A stretch of 52,394 bases of DNA from Didymodactylos carnosus (GCA_905250885.1 CAJNOQ010000393.1:1-52394), one strand, 5' to 3'. Numbered from the stretch's first letter, positions 36,158-48,284 are shown. The notes: generated by a model not told the origin, from the letters alone. Numbers and translations are program-made.

Positions 36158-39100
36158 CTAAAAAAAATAGCATTGTATGTTTGCGTAATAGTACTAGAAA
36201 TCAATTTGATTATGTATATAGTGAGAATAAAATAAAAAATGAACGTTCAAAATTCTTATTTTTTTATTTTCTAATAAAGAACATGTTTTCTCTGTTGTTT
36301 TTTATCAAAGGTTCAGGGTCACTTTTCTTTCTTTTTATACTATTATAAGGGACATACATATAGTTAGTCTATTCAATACATATATATAGATATATGCTGA
36401 ATGTAAAACGTTTTTCTAATATCACTCCAGAACTCAAAAAAGGAAATACACAATCCAAAAAACAAGGGTTCAATCAGATTGAATCACATTTATATACACG
36501 CTTACAGACAAATCATTCGCTTAAACAAAAAAAAAATATCTTAATGTTCTTTTGATAAAGCAGTAAATAAACATAAGAATAGAACTTTTAAACATATATA
36601 TATATATATATATTGAAATAATTTTGAAGACAGTCAATTAGCTTTTAATTAGCTCTAGTCAAATCAATAACGGTAAGAATAATTTCATTAATTATTAATA
36701 ATGCGGATATAAAGTTAAAAGATAGCAGCAATATGAACAGATGGTCAATAGTTACATTGTCATTTGAATGAACAAAAAAAGAAAGGTAGTTTTTTAAGTA
36801 CTTCCCTTAATTAAACAAAAAAAACTTGAAAAAAATAAATGACCATTAACTATGGTTTATTTGACTAGACTGGTCATTTATAAACTATTATATGTTTTAA
36901 TAAAACTATATCATATTCATCTGAAATCTACTAAAAATTTTCTGAAAAGTATATTTCACTTTTTTGAATAGTATTTCCATAATTTGTTGTCTAACACAAC
37001 AAACACAATTAAAGAGAATAGATTTTTTGATCATCAACATACAACACAAAGAGTGTGACAAAAAACATTTGTTCTATATTTTTTACCGATAGAAATGACA
37101 TATACCCTCTAGTGACGTATAAATTAGTGGTGGAGAATAAGAAGTATGCCACTAATGGCTAGACCGGTTAATGATACACAAGAGAGAGTCAGAGAGAAAG
37201 AAAAAGAAAGATTTATAAATCAGACAAATTGATAAATACGTCAATATATTAGAACTAATTGTTAACTCTAAGAACACGTTCTAATTTGGCATTAAGAAAA
37301 ATAAGAAATTCTTTTTTCTACAAACCCTGTCTTAAATCTAAACAAGTAATGATGAATTTAATATTGCTGTCATGTTGTAGTGAGTTCAGCAATAGAAAAA
37401 AAAGTTTTTCAATTGTTGCATGTGCACTCCTTTATTTTTGAACTAATCTCTGTACATTTTGAACAAAACAATGCATATTTTACCTGTACAATTTTCAAAA
37501 TACATGAATGTGTGTATTTGTGAGCGTGAGTGTGTATATACCTTTCATTATTAATTGTTAGATTGTCTTTTCTCTTTTTCTTTTCCAAACTGTTCAAATG
37601 TACATATATACCTTTCCGAATTAACAAATGATTCCTGAATGTCTATATTCTACGATGATTTTGAAAGAGTTAAATACAAAAAAAAGAAGAAAAATGAATA
37701 AGGGAATGAAGAACGGAAAAGATAATAGAGATTGATTATATTCCAACACATAATATATATATTTTTAATACGACACATACAAAGTCTATAGAAGAAAATT
37801 GTCTATAATTATGCTTTTAAGTGAGTTTGTTTTAGTTTTAATGTGTTAATTACTACCACTACGTCTACACGTTGATGACAAGTTAATTTTTGTGATCAAC
37901 TTAATCTTAAGTAGAAGAACTCTCTCTCTCTCTCACAGAAATACTGTAACTTACTTAGAAATTTTGCACAATACAACGATCTGTTTAATATAATACCTTT
38001 CGTGCAAGAAGCTTTTTTGATTCTGCGATTCTTCTCTTTCATTAATTTCATCGTTGTTCAAATATTTTTCTCTACATGCTACTTTTTCTTTTATAGTAAC
38101 GTTTTCTATTTATTCATAACTCTGACAAACTTCTGTATATTTCTATCTCACTTGAAAAAACTTGAAGAACAAGATTTTCCCTCGCGATTGTTTTCTTATA
38201 AAACACCTCAATGATCAATAAATGTGAACGACGAGGTGATAGACGTGTTTAATATTCGTAATAAACTCTGCCAACATTTATCATCATCGATCAAAAATTT
38301 GTTAATATAGAGTTAAAATTAATAAACGCTTGAAAAGTGCTGGAGATCTCTTATACAATATATGAAGGGGGTTTATTTTAATTTGAAAAATGGTGTTTGC
38401 AAAAGGAATTTGCTGACTTCTCTATAAATTTGTTATTGAACAAATAATGTTTTTATATACTCGAAAAAAATTTAAGTATATTATGGGCACACTGTAATAA
38501 CACATCACTTTGGAGTGAATTGACTTACATTAGAGAGTGTACACTAACTTTATACTGAACTTTCAAGAGAAATACTATCAGAGACTGTTGAGTCACATAT
38601 TACTGGTAAATAACTAATTTTAAAGTTCAGATTTGTTTCCACATATTTCATATCATGAGTGGATTGTTACTGTATGTGAAGATTTTTTTTCAATTGTACA
38701 GTAACACAAATGGAGTTAATTACTCTTATTCTATGTATGATACCCTGTTGAAATGTCTCATTAGTTCTTTTTTGAATAATGAATCAAATTTCTTATAAAT
38801 TGGTGTGGCTAGTTTCTTATTCTCCTATAAAACAACGATGTAATGAAATCTAATAGTTTTTCTTTAAACTAACTATTTTTTACGTGTTCTTTCATTTTCC
38901 GGAAAAACATATACTGAGAACTAGTATTTCATGATGAAAAATGTCAAGAAAAAAAAAATAGTTAAAAATAAATGTAGAAATATTGAATGATAATAATCAC
39001 ATACTTTGAATACGACAAACAAAAGAAAAAGAAGAGAAAAAAAGTAAGGACTTCGTGCTGAATGAATATTTATTTGAGATATGATAATGAAATAATGGAG

Positions 39101-41040
39101 AAGAGAAGAAGAAAAAATTGTCTGTGATTATGCAAAATATTTTTTTTACTTCTTTATACGGAGTATACATGACACAAAAAAAATTGAAATTGAGATTTTT
39201 TTCAAGTTCTCTTAACTCATCGGGTTTTTCTCTATTCTTCAATAAAAACACAATTGAGTTCAAAGAAAAAAAATATATTTCTTCTATAAGAGATTTCTAT
39301 TCAAAATGATTATTAATGTCATCTTCATTGATTTTTTTTCAAACCTATTCAGAGATATGTTTAGCAATTAATCTCGTTTCTGTTTAATGTTTGCATAACG
39401 GTAAACGTCATCTCACTAATAGAGACCAAAAATAGTCATGTTTTTTTTCTTCTCTGATAAAACAGAAAATGAAAAAAGTTTTCTTTTCTTTCTCGAGAAG
39501 AACAAAAAAAAGGATATAGAGAGAGAATATTTCAAGTACTTGTATACATAACCATTTTCATCTCCAGAATGTTGTTGTGTGTGAGAGAAGTACAAGAGTT
39601 GCTGATAAACACCACATACCTTTCAAGCATGTGTAACGCGTGGAAGACAGTGCGCAAAAGCCAGAAGCAAGAATAAAACAAAACAAAAAAAAAACACACA
39701 CAAAAAGTGACGTTCACAATCCAATAGATTTCTATTCAAAAGAAAAAGAACATGTAATAAATCAATAGTCTAGTTCTATAATAATAAGTCAACAGTCAAA
39801 TGAAATATTACATACTTCACACAAAATTTTTTCTCCAAAACCAATTTCGATTAAAATAGGCAATCTTTGAAGATGACAACAGGTTTTCATATTATAGATA
39901 TCAAATATATTTCTATGAATTAAAAGATATTATTCCGAATATGTGTGACTTTCGAATATTCGTGACGAATTATGTGTGACTATGGTTATTCATAGAGTGA
40001 GCATTTTAAAAAGAAAAAAGGTAGTTAACATACCTGCACAATGACTCTTTTTCGTTCGCACATTGATAAAAGTAAAGTGGTTCAATATTTGTCATTGACC
40101 GAACAAAGCTTTTTGTTTTTTTTTTTTGTTTTTATTATGATCTTACAAGGATGAGCTTACATAGTACTTCATACTTAAAACCTATTTTGTATTGAACAAG
40201 TTGATGATACAACATTTCGAATTAAAATAAGCTGACTTGTCCTTATTTAACATATAGATAAAATGCATTTTTTTTTGATAAAATTTTAATTTATATACGA
40301 TTTGTTAACATTTGCAAACGCAATATAACATTAAAATACTAGTATAGTAATAATGATGCTTCTTTTGGCATACGTGTACCAAATTACTTGAACAAAACGT
40401 TTCTCATATTATGTGAGAGATAAAAACAGAACGTATTTCTATTAAGAAAAAGCAAATTAAGCCGATGAATCGTGTTTGTATCATAAATTCGCATAAAAAT
40501 TTTTTTTAGAGCATAATGGTCATTTAATTCTCTTTGAATACTGATTCTTAGTTTTGACTTTGTATTAAAATCGACGTAAAAACGTTCTTAATATCCTTTT
40601 AAGCGATAAGGATAAATTTCAAAAAGAAGAATAAAACAATATCTGAGACTAAACAGAATGATCAATTTTGAATTTTATTCAGAACTGCTCAGCACACACG
40701 ATCCAGCCTTTTATTTCGACTTGCACATTTTTCTCACGATGGATAATATTGCTTTGCTTAAGTTTATTTATCTATTCATTTTGAGTAAAAATCTATTCTC
40801 TGTAGTTTAAACATAGACTTCAATATACTTAATATATTAAATACTCTTTCTGGGGCTATTGAATATCTACATGAACAATTTGATGAATGTACGTGCCAGT
40901 ATATGTGTGAAAAAGCTAAAGCGATTTTCAAAATACAAATGATTATAAGTCTGAGAAAATAAATACTAACATTAACTAAAAAATTATAGTCGATATTTAT
41001 AATCGGAATTATCCAAATGTAAAAGCTACTATTGTTCATT
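36158..41040. other. Upstream region of the giant gene, no supported coding sequence
   Basis: The acceptor at 36,158 implies a transcript start somewhere here or beyond. The sequence is AT-rich, with an AT microsatellite (36,597-36,613) and a CT tract (37,921-37,935). Several minus-strand donor words of the form AAG|GTAT(G/A)T occur (about 37,538, 37,611, 39,618, 40,033), so the 5' exon cannot be placed with confidence. Short reading frames here have AT-driven composition. Confidence 0.5.
40034..40112 (-). other. Possible 5' non-coding exon of the giant gene (right limit arbitrary)
   Basis: A good donor (TTGTGCAG|GTATGT) ends at 40,034. In the frame that would continue into MATT, an in-frame TGA lies at 40,092-40,094 with no Met between it and the splice. 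That fits a 5' untranslated exon with translation starting in the next one. Other donors nearby compete, so this is tentative. Confidence 0.2.
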
Positions 41041-41667
41041 CAAATGAACAATGGTTTCCGTTGTTTTTTGAATAACTTTTGATAGAAAAATAATAGAAAT
41101 CTGCGATTTTCCGTTTTGAAAACCGGATACTTAACGCTGCATTTCCATATGCAGAATAGATATTTGAAAAGTTTTCCGAAGTCAGTGTTTCAGAGGAGCT
41201 TTGGAAAACCAGTTTAGATCTCTGAAAACTGACATAGAAATAGATCGATTTTTTTGATAAATATATAGTTCGAAGTGCCCTGTACAAAACTGCATCTAAG
41301 AGACATCTTGAAAATCCATAATCGGGGGCTATGGACGTTTTTCTGGAAGCCCTAGCACTCCTCTACTGTTAGGTTTGTGACTGTGAGAATCATCGATTTT
41401 CAATATGTCTCTTAGATGCAGTTTTGTACAGGGCACTTCGAACTATATATTTATCAGAACAAATTGACCTATTTCTATGTCAGTTTTCAGAGATCTAAAC
41501 TGATTTTCCAAAGCTTCTCTGACCTATTTCGGAAAACTTTTCAAATATCTATTCTGCATATGGAAATGCAGCGTCAAGTATCCGGTTTCCAAAACGGACA
41601 ATCGCAGGTTTCTATTATTTTTCTATCAAAAGTTATTCAAAAGACAACCGAGATCACTGTTCATTTG
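41041..41667. repeat. Foldback element with about 275-bp arms
   Basis: The left arm (41,041-41,316) and right arm (41,395-41,667) are closely matching inverted copies separated by a loop of about 78 nt. Shared words run the full length: CAAATGAACA, TTGAATAACTTTTGATAG, CATTTCCATATGCAGAATAG, TAGATCTCTGAAAACTGACA and CTGCATCTAAGAGACAT. Apparent reading frames of 83 and 88 codons are just the two arms read outward and inward. RNA copied from it would form a long hairpin. A diverged arm of the family is at 1-178. Confidence 0.85.
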
Positions 41668-42891
41668 GATGGGCAATACTAAAAAAATTTTCTTCAAGCG
41701 ATAAAGCAAAAGATCTATTATCAAACTGGACATGAGGACTAAATTGACTGTATAAAATAGTCAATTTAGCACATAAAATCTGCCATGCTAAACATAAAAA
41801 TTATTAAAATAACAATGGAATCCAATTTCTAGCATAATAAATTAATAATCCTATTTAATGTGAATACATCAGTCAAGAGCTTATGTAGAAACTTAAGTTT
41901 ATGAAACTAACGTTATATTTAACTATCTAAACACCTTCAGTTTCTATTCTATAAATACACAAGAAATTCTTCAACAAAAAACATAAGTTTGAATTAGACA
42001 CACTAACAACTCAATAAGAAATAATCCAATAACTAATAATGAAATTATAAATCGCATACAAAACTATTAAAACAAAGAAGATTTTAGAAAAACTCTAAAA
42101 ATTGAAAAATCTTCTGGGTGAAAGGTACAATTAAAATAGGTACATAAAGAAAGCTTTTGAACAAAACTATATAGATGATATTTGTATTTCATACGTTGAA
42201 TAGAAAATAACTATAATAAAATTAACAGATGACAATCGATTAAATAATTTGTTATCTTTTAAGTTTACATTCTGTTCTATACAGTGCAGTAGTTGGAGAT
42301 TAGTTACAGTACATTTTACAAAAAGTATTTGACACCTTGAAAATCAACAATCATATAAGATTTTGGCTTAAAATTAATTATGATTATCACTGAATGCTAA
42401 GTACTCATAGTTTTTTTGACTGCATGATAGATATAGCTCTTGAGCTAGTGCATTTTTTCTGTGTTTAATTGAAAAATTAAAAAATGTCGTTATCAACACA
42501 TCTGGCGACTAAAATAGTGGATTTAACATTGTCAATAAATTCTGGTACTTTTCACGTGTTTTAGGCTCTTTTTAGTGTAAGATTGATAAGACCGTTCGAC
42601 TGTGAAATCAAGATGATATTTGAATTGGAATTAATTAGACGAAAAAGAAGGCATGCGTGAAGTGAGATGTAATCGAACGACTAATTTAATTATGAAACAA
42701 CTAGTTATTAACCTTACGATAATATCGTTCTTTTGGCATACGAAAACCGATAGATTTTTTTGTGGAAGCGCAACAAGTCTCCTATTGTTTCACTCTGATT
42801 TAATAAATATGAAAGTAGTAGTGTCACTGGTTACTATTGACATACTTATATGAAGTATCATATGCAAACGTTGATAAACTTTTATTTTTAG
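41668..42891. other. AT-rich stretch, nothing supported
   Basis: It lies between the large foldback and the first exon-like fragment of the repeat-rich zone. I found no coding-like frame, RNA gene or clear repeat. A 66-codon plus-strand frame at 42,653-42,853 lacks recognisable features. Confidence 0.5.
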
Positions 42892-43044
42892 TCGAAGACA
42901 GTTCAAATAGAAACCCCAGATAACTATCGGTTTAAAGCTTATTTGCTGAAAGAAAACTATACAAAAGAGATGCTATGGAGTTTTGCATCAAAATCTACCA
43001 CCGCGTTAAAACGCATACATCAAGTCCCCAGCCACCAATCATAG
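42892..43044 (+). pseudogene. Exon-like gene fragment
   Basis: It follows CTTTTATTTTTAG| and stays open for 50 codons to TAG. The product has balanced, coding-like composition (contains NYRFKAYLLKENYTKEMLW and TTALKRIHQVP), unlike AT-driven frames nearby. No start or partner exon was found. Either a terminal exon of a short gene or a relic; family not recognised. Confidence 0.35.
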
Positions 43045-43208
43045 GAACAGCGACGGTGAACCACTGGAGTTTAGAATACACTAAAAAACAATGTGTCGCA
43101 AATTGCAACATATTCTGCAGCACCGAAAGCCGAATCAAGCTCTGCGATTAGGAACGTTGGCAAGGACCAAATTAGCTCTTTTTTCGTCATAGAAAAAACA
43201 TCATTAAC

Positions 43209-43420
43209 ATGGAAAAAAGGTTAAAAAGACTTTATCCTCGAATAAAACGAGTTTGGACTTGAAAGAATTTCAAAAGCCTGGAACTGTTCTAACTTTATAC
43301 TTATTAGCAACATCTGCAGCTCATCAATATTTAAGAGAAACAGGAAATATCATAATGATGATTGTTGAGTACACTAAAATAAAATACTTGGCTGGAACCA
43401 TAGTCGAAGGTCCTTGGTAA
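43209..43420 (+). pseudogene. Open coding-like fragment without a start
   Basis: About 70 codons are open between a TAA and the stop at 43,418-43,420. The product contains LKEFQKPGTVLTLYLLATS and AAHQYLRETGNIIMM, a plausible partly hydrophobic coding segment. It ends just before the duplicated 163-bp block. Relic of a gene or mobile element; not recognised. Confidence 0.3.
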
Positions 43421-43485
43421 TAGCGGGTCTACGAAAGATGCGCACCGCGAAAGTTATGCACAAGCAGGTTATGTATGAAACAAGG

Positions 43486-43648
43486 AATTCTTTCAAGAAA
43501 AAAATACTATGGAGTTCAAGAATTTGATATACAACACAGTTATTATCCAACATTTTGTTTATACTTCAAAAGATATTTATTCAAAAATATTGTGACATAT
43601 TTTGATAATAGTGATAAATTTCATCACAAGATAACATTATGTGCTATT
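43486..43648 (+). repeat. Direct repeat copy A (163 bp), coding-like
   Basis: It matches 49,351-49,513 base for base except one C/T difference (CATCAC versus CATTAC). A weaker shared segment lies upstream (GCGCACCGCGAAAGTTA at 43,440-43,456). In one frame both copies read through, with KKYYGVQEFDIQHSYYPTF and then VTYFDNSDKFH; this copy meets a TAA soon after the block. The near-identity in a decayed region suggests recent duplication or a mobile element family. Confidence 0.8.
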
Positions 43649-43691
43649 TTTTAAATCGTTTTCAGCATCACATGTGCGCCTTTTTTGTAAG

Positions 43692-44007
43692 CATATCACC
43701 GGAACAAAAAAAATACAGTTGGTTTAGAGTTGTTGAAAAGTGATTTTTCGTATTCAGCCCACTCGATAACCCAGAAGATTTTCTATTTTTGACTCGGGGT
43801 ACTTCCGAAAGTTTAAGAAAAATTTTGAAACAAAATGGCGCAAAAAGTTTTCCATGGAAAAATAATACTAATTTGAAAATTTTTCCTAAACTTTCGGAAG
43901 TATCCCGAGCCAAAAATAGAAAATCTTCTGGATTATCGAGTGTGCTGAATAAGAAAAACCACTTTTCAGCAACTCTAAACGAACTTTATTTTTTTTCCGG
44001 TGATATG
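43692..44007. repeat. Foldback element with about 140-bp arms
   Basis: The left arm (43,692 to about 43,832) and right arm (about 43,872-44,007) are inverted copies. Both start CATATCACCGG at the outer ends and share CAGAAGATTTTCTATTTTTG, CTCGGG(G/A)TACTTCCGAAAG and AAAATTTT. The loop holds a TTTTCCATGGAAAA palindrome. The outer CATATCACC and inner GGGGTACTTC words link it to the foldback at 450-759. Confidence 0.85.
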
Positions 44008-44018
44008 AATTTGTAAAT

Positions 44019-44270
44019 CTTTGTGTTCTGAGGAAGTAAGAGTAGTGTTCTAATATTCTTGTGTAAAACTCAACTTCCTTCATTTTTGAATTCTATTCTC
44101 CTTAACATTGTTTGCAGATAATGCTTTCCAGAATGGAATTTGGAAATATGTATCAAACTAGTACGCAAGTACGCTGTGCGAACATTGAAAAGGCGCAGGA
44201 GGACAGAAGGAATAGTTGAGTTTTACACAAGAACATTAGAACACTACTCCTACTTTCGCAAAACACGTAC
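44019..44270. repeat. Second inverted repeat, about 62-bp arms
   Basis: Left arm 44,019-44,083 and right arm 44,209-44,270. They share AGTAGTGTTCTAAT(A/G)TTCTTG and TGTAAAACTCAAC in opposite orientation. The 125-bp centre shows no gene. It directly abuts the foldback ending at 44,007, suggesting a nested or compound element. Confidence 0.75.
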
Positions 44271-44289
44271 ACTGTAAGGTTGAAAATTA

Positions 44290-44620
44290 TTCATGGAAAA
44301 TGTTCGGCAAATTTCAAAGCATACATATAGGAATTCCTCAAGAATTTTCCAGTTTATAGAAAATCGAATTTTCCTCCTCGAATTTTCAGCAATAATTTTC
44401 AAAACTGCTGGAAATTCGCCAAGGAATTTGCAGTTTATAGAAACTCGACGTCAAATTTCTATAAATAATTCCCAAGAAAGTAGAAAATCAAAAACCAATT
44501 TTCAGATTCTTGGTAATTATTTTATAGAAATTCAAATGGAATTTCTATAAACTAGAAATTTCTCGGCGAATTTTAAGTCGATTTCCATAAACTAGAAATT
44601 AATTCCAAATTCAACACTAC
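44290..44620. repeat. Cluster of short repeats around a TTTATAGAAA word
   Basis: Units of about 60-80 bp recur in both orientations: CAGTTTATAGAAA(A/C)TCG twice, then TTTC(T/C)ATAAACTAGAAATT twice, with TTCTATAAATAATT between. The block is purine/AT-biased and carries an open 85-codon frame that is a by-product of the repeats. Confidence 0.6.
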
Positions 44621-44785
44621 AAAGTATGAAAGCCAGTTAGAGTTTGATTTATTTTTTGTTATTTATATTGTTATGCGTCGAGCGCAACCTCACACAAGAA
44701 ACATCGATCAAAATTTTTCTCAATAACGAAAATTAAGAAAGAACATTTATGAAAACTTACTCACCGAAACACATATCAATTCAGT

Positions 44786-44905
44786 TGCGTAATTTTAAAA
44801 GCTTTTTCAGTCAAAACTGATTGCAAATTCGGACTCTCAATGTCGGTTATCTCGTACGCAATAAGTTTTGGATATTGATAATAAGTTTTTTGGATACTCT
44901 AGGAA
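44786..44905. repeat. Single arm related to the foldback at 450-759
   Basis: It shares TTTTAAAAGC, CAGTCAAAACTGATTGCA-type sequence, a GTCGGTTATCTCG segment and TTTTGGAT(A/C) with the left arm at 450-580. A candidate opposite core (AGTAGTACCCCGATC near 44,995) lies downstream, but the rest of the right arm is not recognisable, so the element is decayed or recombined. Confidence 0.5.
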
Positions 44906-45134
44906 AAATTCTTAGTCTCTCTCATTCAATCCTTTGGTCCCCTCCAGAAACTTCGTAAAAAATTTTTTTGCAAAACAATGAAGAAAATTTTTTTAGTAGT
45001 ACCCCGATCTGAAACAACGTAAGAGTTGCACGGAAAGAGCGCCCGATTTCCTTGTACGCTGCTGAATCGATATTCACGTTTCGGGCTGAAATCTCTATGA
45101 GTGGTAGACGCAATACATCTATGAAGATTCTCAA

Positions 45135-45696
45135 AATCTTTTGATTAGATAATGCTTCCTTTTGGACTTAGAGCATTTTTCGTAAAAGCCCTAAAAACCG
45201 CTAAAAGGAGCACGTGTAGAACACTGCATTTTACAGCCATCATATTTCGATCTAGGCAGCAGAGCTAGAGCTCATACTTGTAACATAAGCAGTATAGGTT
45301 GAGTATTATCTGTGCCCAAAAGCATATGCGGATTCGGCCTTCGTACATGCTCGAAATCGTACTCACAAAATGAAGAAATATCAAGAATGTTCGTACTTGT
45401 ATACTAAAGTCTTCTATGACAAGATAAAATATTTGACTAAAACTAAACACGAGTTTGACTACACAGAACACATGTTGCTCTACTCGAATTCATAGTTTTG
45501 ATCTAAAAAAACTAGTTTACTAAGGGTGTATGCCATCCCAAAATTCAGAGAAAGTGAAAATGAACCATTTTAAAAATTAAATTTTTATGTCCTTTGGAGC
45601 ATATTCATAGATGGATTACCGGGAGCGGCTGAAATGACCCCAAAAATGACGCTATCACTAAAACCTTAAAAAAGATAGGTATTTTGCATTTTACAG
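45135..45696. other. Stretch with no supported gene
   Basis: Less AT-rich than the introns, but without a convincing open frame or repeat. A minus-strand frame at 44,922-45,134 just to the left has partly coding-like composition (PLIEISARNVNIDSAAYKEI) but overlaps repeat sequence and has no splice support. Confidence 0.4.
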
Positions 45697-45941
45697 GTTT
45701 TAGTGATACAGACATCGAAGACATCCGCGCTGTTGATTTGGGAAATCTTCCTGAATGCGTTGTTGGTACCTACTGCGAAAGTTTGCTCGCGGAAACTGAA
45801 CATCAGTTGAGCAGCTTAGATCGTGCCTACGCGCAACGGCTCGTAATGAAGTTACCTATTGAACTTCCAGACAAATCTTTTGAAAAGTATTGTTTTAGGT
45901 CAGCAAAATTTCTTGAAAACTTTTCTACACCTGGATCTTGA
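45697..45941 (+). pseudogene. Exon-like fragment, unknown protein
   Basis: It follows ATTTTACAG| and reads SDTDIEDIRAVDLGNLPEC, then LLAETEHQLSSLDRAYAQRL and LPIELPDKSFEKY. This is well-mixed, coding-like composition with higher GC than its surroundings. A possible donor (GAAAA|GTATTG) at 45,886 would end the exon; otherwise the frame stops at 45,941. No further exon was identified downstream. Could be an exon of an undetected gene, or a relic. Confidence 0.4.
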
Positions 45942-47093
45942 CGACTGTCTCCCACGCATATAAAGAACCTAACTCATACATTCTCATTAGCGGCAAAATT
46001 TCTTCAGAACTTTTCCACGTCAGAAAACACGTTTCTTTTCAGTTTCTAAAAAAAAGATGACGAAACGTGGTGTTTCAAACGCAAAGGTTCACATGGGGAG
46101 CACTTACCTCATTTGACAAGTACTTGTTAAATAAAACCACAAGTGCTTACACGAAATACCTATTAATAATAAAACCAAGTATGGCAATCCTGGAGAGTAC
46201 TTGTAAAAGTTCATAACAGTAGTTTTGAAAATAAATAATCAAGTACGTTAACTAGGATATTCACCTAAAAATAACATCTATTTCTATTCCTTTATTCAAT
46301 CAAAGTGCTCTAATAACTACATCATAATCCTGTTTTATCGTAAAATACGATTTACGTTTACGTTCGTTAAAATACGAAAACTAAATTTCACAAGCACTTT
46401 CTTTTTGAACAAGTCAATCGCTGAAGTTAAGTACATTAAACATTTGGACCTAATGACATTATTTTTACAACTCAATACTACCTGAAATGACACTCTCCAG
46501 GAATCGGGTGACATCTGCTGTTTGGATAACAGATTGGTTAAATGAAAAAACCATTACGTGGTTAGTTCTACGTCTATAAGATTAATGTGAATTAATATTG
46601 TTCCCAACGCTATGCGTCTTTAAATGTGCTTATATTACTACTAACGCTCATCTGCAATTCGTAGGATCCTTACTGGAAGGATGCTCCTTAGTAGGCGTCT
46701 CTGTCCAATACATTATTTTTTTCTAAATCCTTCTTTCTAGTATTACGAAAATTCCTTGTCCTTTATCATTAATAATACAAATTTATTGGGTGGAAGCTTT
46801 TACTTTAAATAATATTGAAAAGAATATATCGATTATACTGAGACATTTATTCATTCGTCTCTATAGACGACTCACCGTGAAAAGCGAAATAAAAAACAGT
46901 TTTTTATTTAAATCTAAACTTCCATATGGAATAAGTTTGCGTTGTTGAAGAAAAAAGTACACGAAATAAGTCCATCTGTTACATCTGATCGCATATCTGT
47001 CATAAATGCAGATTTTGTACCAATGTGATTGGACATAGTGGCTAAAACTCTTCATAAGGTTTTATTTTTTCCTCTGTTTTAGATTCTTAGACG
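45942..47093. other. Intergenic stretch before TMCO1
   Basis: A short repeat (GCAAAATTTCTT with (G/C)A(A/G)AACTTTTC) occurs at about 45,902 and 45,993. Otherwise no gene is seen. The final part should contain the TMCO1 5' region; a TTTTAG at 47,077-47,082 just before the ATG may be the acceptor of a 5' untranslated intron. Confidence 0.45.
47020..47032. promoter_or_regulatory. Paired inverted CCAAT boxes upstream of TMCO1
   Basis: CCAATGTGATTGG carries CCAAT on both strands, about 62-74 bp before the TMCO1 start codon. CCAAT boxes commonly bind NF-Y in animal promoters. Position and pairing suggest a promoter element, but if the TTTTAG at 47,082 is a real acceptor this would be inside a 5' intron. 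Confidence 0.25.
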
Positions 47094-48284
47094 ATGATTT
47101 CCGACACAATTTTGATAATAATTATATCGATTGTGACGGCACTATTAGGAGAAGGTATAGGACGTTCACTGTCTGACTTGATGATTCTTCACAGAATCGA
47201 TGACACTCTTTCTGCCGTGCAAAATAGCTCTTTAAAAAAATGGATACAAACACTAACGCTCTTATAGGTGTCACTGACGTTGTCATTCATCCAACATGTC
47301 ATTTAATTTTTTTATGAGGACGATTTTTAGTTTAATATCTTTTTTAAAAGATGATGACTTTTCGCACATATTTTTTTTAATTTCGTTTCTAGGCTTAACT
47401 TGGCTTCTTGTTTATCGCACAGAAAAATATCAACGACTCAAAACAGAAGTAGAAAAACAAAGCAAAAGACGTAATTACTATTATTTTATGAGGAACTTAC
47501 TACTAACCCTGATTTTTTTTAATTTCACACCTTAGTCGAGAGACAAAAAGAAACTGTAAGCGATGCTATTGATAAAGTTCAGAAAAAAAAATTAGGTATG
47601 TTGGTTTTTTTATTTCGACTAAAATAATTTTCTTATATAACCGTTGATATTCTAAACATTTTTAGGAAGACAAGAGGAAAAATTGAAGGTGAACAATCGT
47701 GATCTTTCTATGGTATAATTTTACATTTGATTGATGTTTTTGATATTGATGTTATTTTATTTATCTAGGTGAAAATGAAGTCAATGTTTGCCAGTAGTTT
47801 TACGTTTATGGCATTACTAGGAATGTTTAACTCGATGTAAGCTAGATTCTTTACAGTTCTTTCGATTTTTTTCAGTCGTTGTTTTGTTTTCTCGTTTTTT
47901 TTGTGATATTCTGTGCTATGTGCATGACTACATTTCTACTGATGTTTATTTTTGGGCATGTGAAGTGAAATTTTGTCTTTTTTCTGTTTTAGCTTTGAAG
48001 GACGAGTGGTAGCTAAATTACCATTTGAACCAATTCCATGGATTCGTGGATTGTGAGTTTGTGGATCACCGTTTCTATTCACTTCACCTTGTATTTTCTT
48101 GTCTTCTAGGTCTCATCGTAGTTTAATTGGAGATGATTATACAGATTGTTCGTTTATATTTTTGTATATTTTATGTACGATGTCCATTCGTCAAAATGTT
48201 CAAAAACTGTTTGGGCTAGCTCCAAGTCGTGCTGCTAGCAAAGCATCTGGTGGCTTTTTTTCACCACCAAAACAACTAAGTTAA
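47094..48284 (+). CDS. TMCO1: TMCO1, ER multipass-translocon / calcium-load-activated channel protein
   Basis: Seven exons join in frame: 47094-47154, 47393-47470, 47536-47595, 47666-47712, 47769-47836, 47993-48052, 48110-48284, all GT-AG. The 549-nt CDS gives 182 residues (human TMCO1 is 188). Recognisable family segments are an N-terminal membrane span (ILIIIISIVTALL), TWLLVYRTEKYQRLKTEVE at about 23-41, a cytosolic coiled coil ending EEKLKVNNRDLSM, a second span in FTFMALLGMFNS, FEGRVVAKLPF, and a third span in DCSFIFLYILCTMSIRQN, followed by the conserved LAPSRAA. TMCO1 belongs to the Oxa1/EMC3/GET1 superfamily; it sits in the ER membrane, works in the multipass translocon at ribosomes, and is reported to limit ER calcium overload. 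The start is the only Met placing the family's N-terminal span correctly. The first intron (238 bp) is among the longest here. Confidence 0.95.

Noticed and set aside
41036..41682. Two 83-88 codon frames read in opposite directions
   Set aside because: They are the two arms of one foldback and encode related peptides only because the arms are inverted copies.
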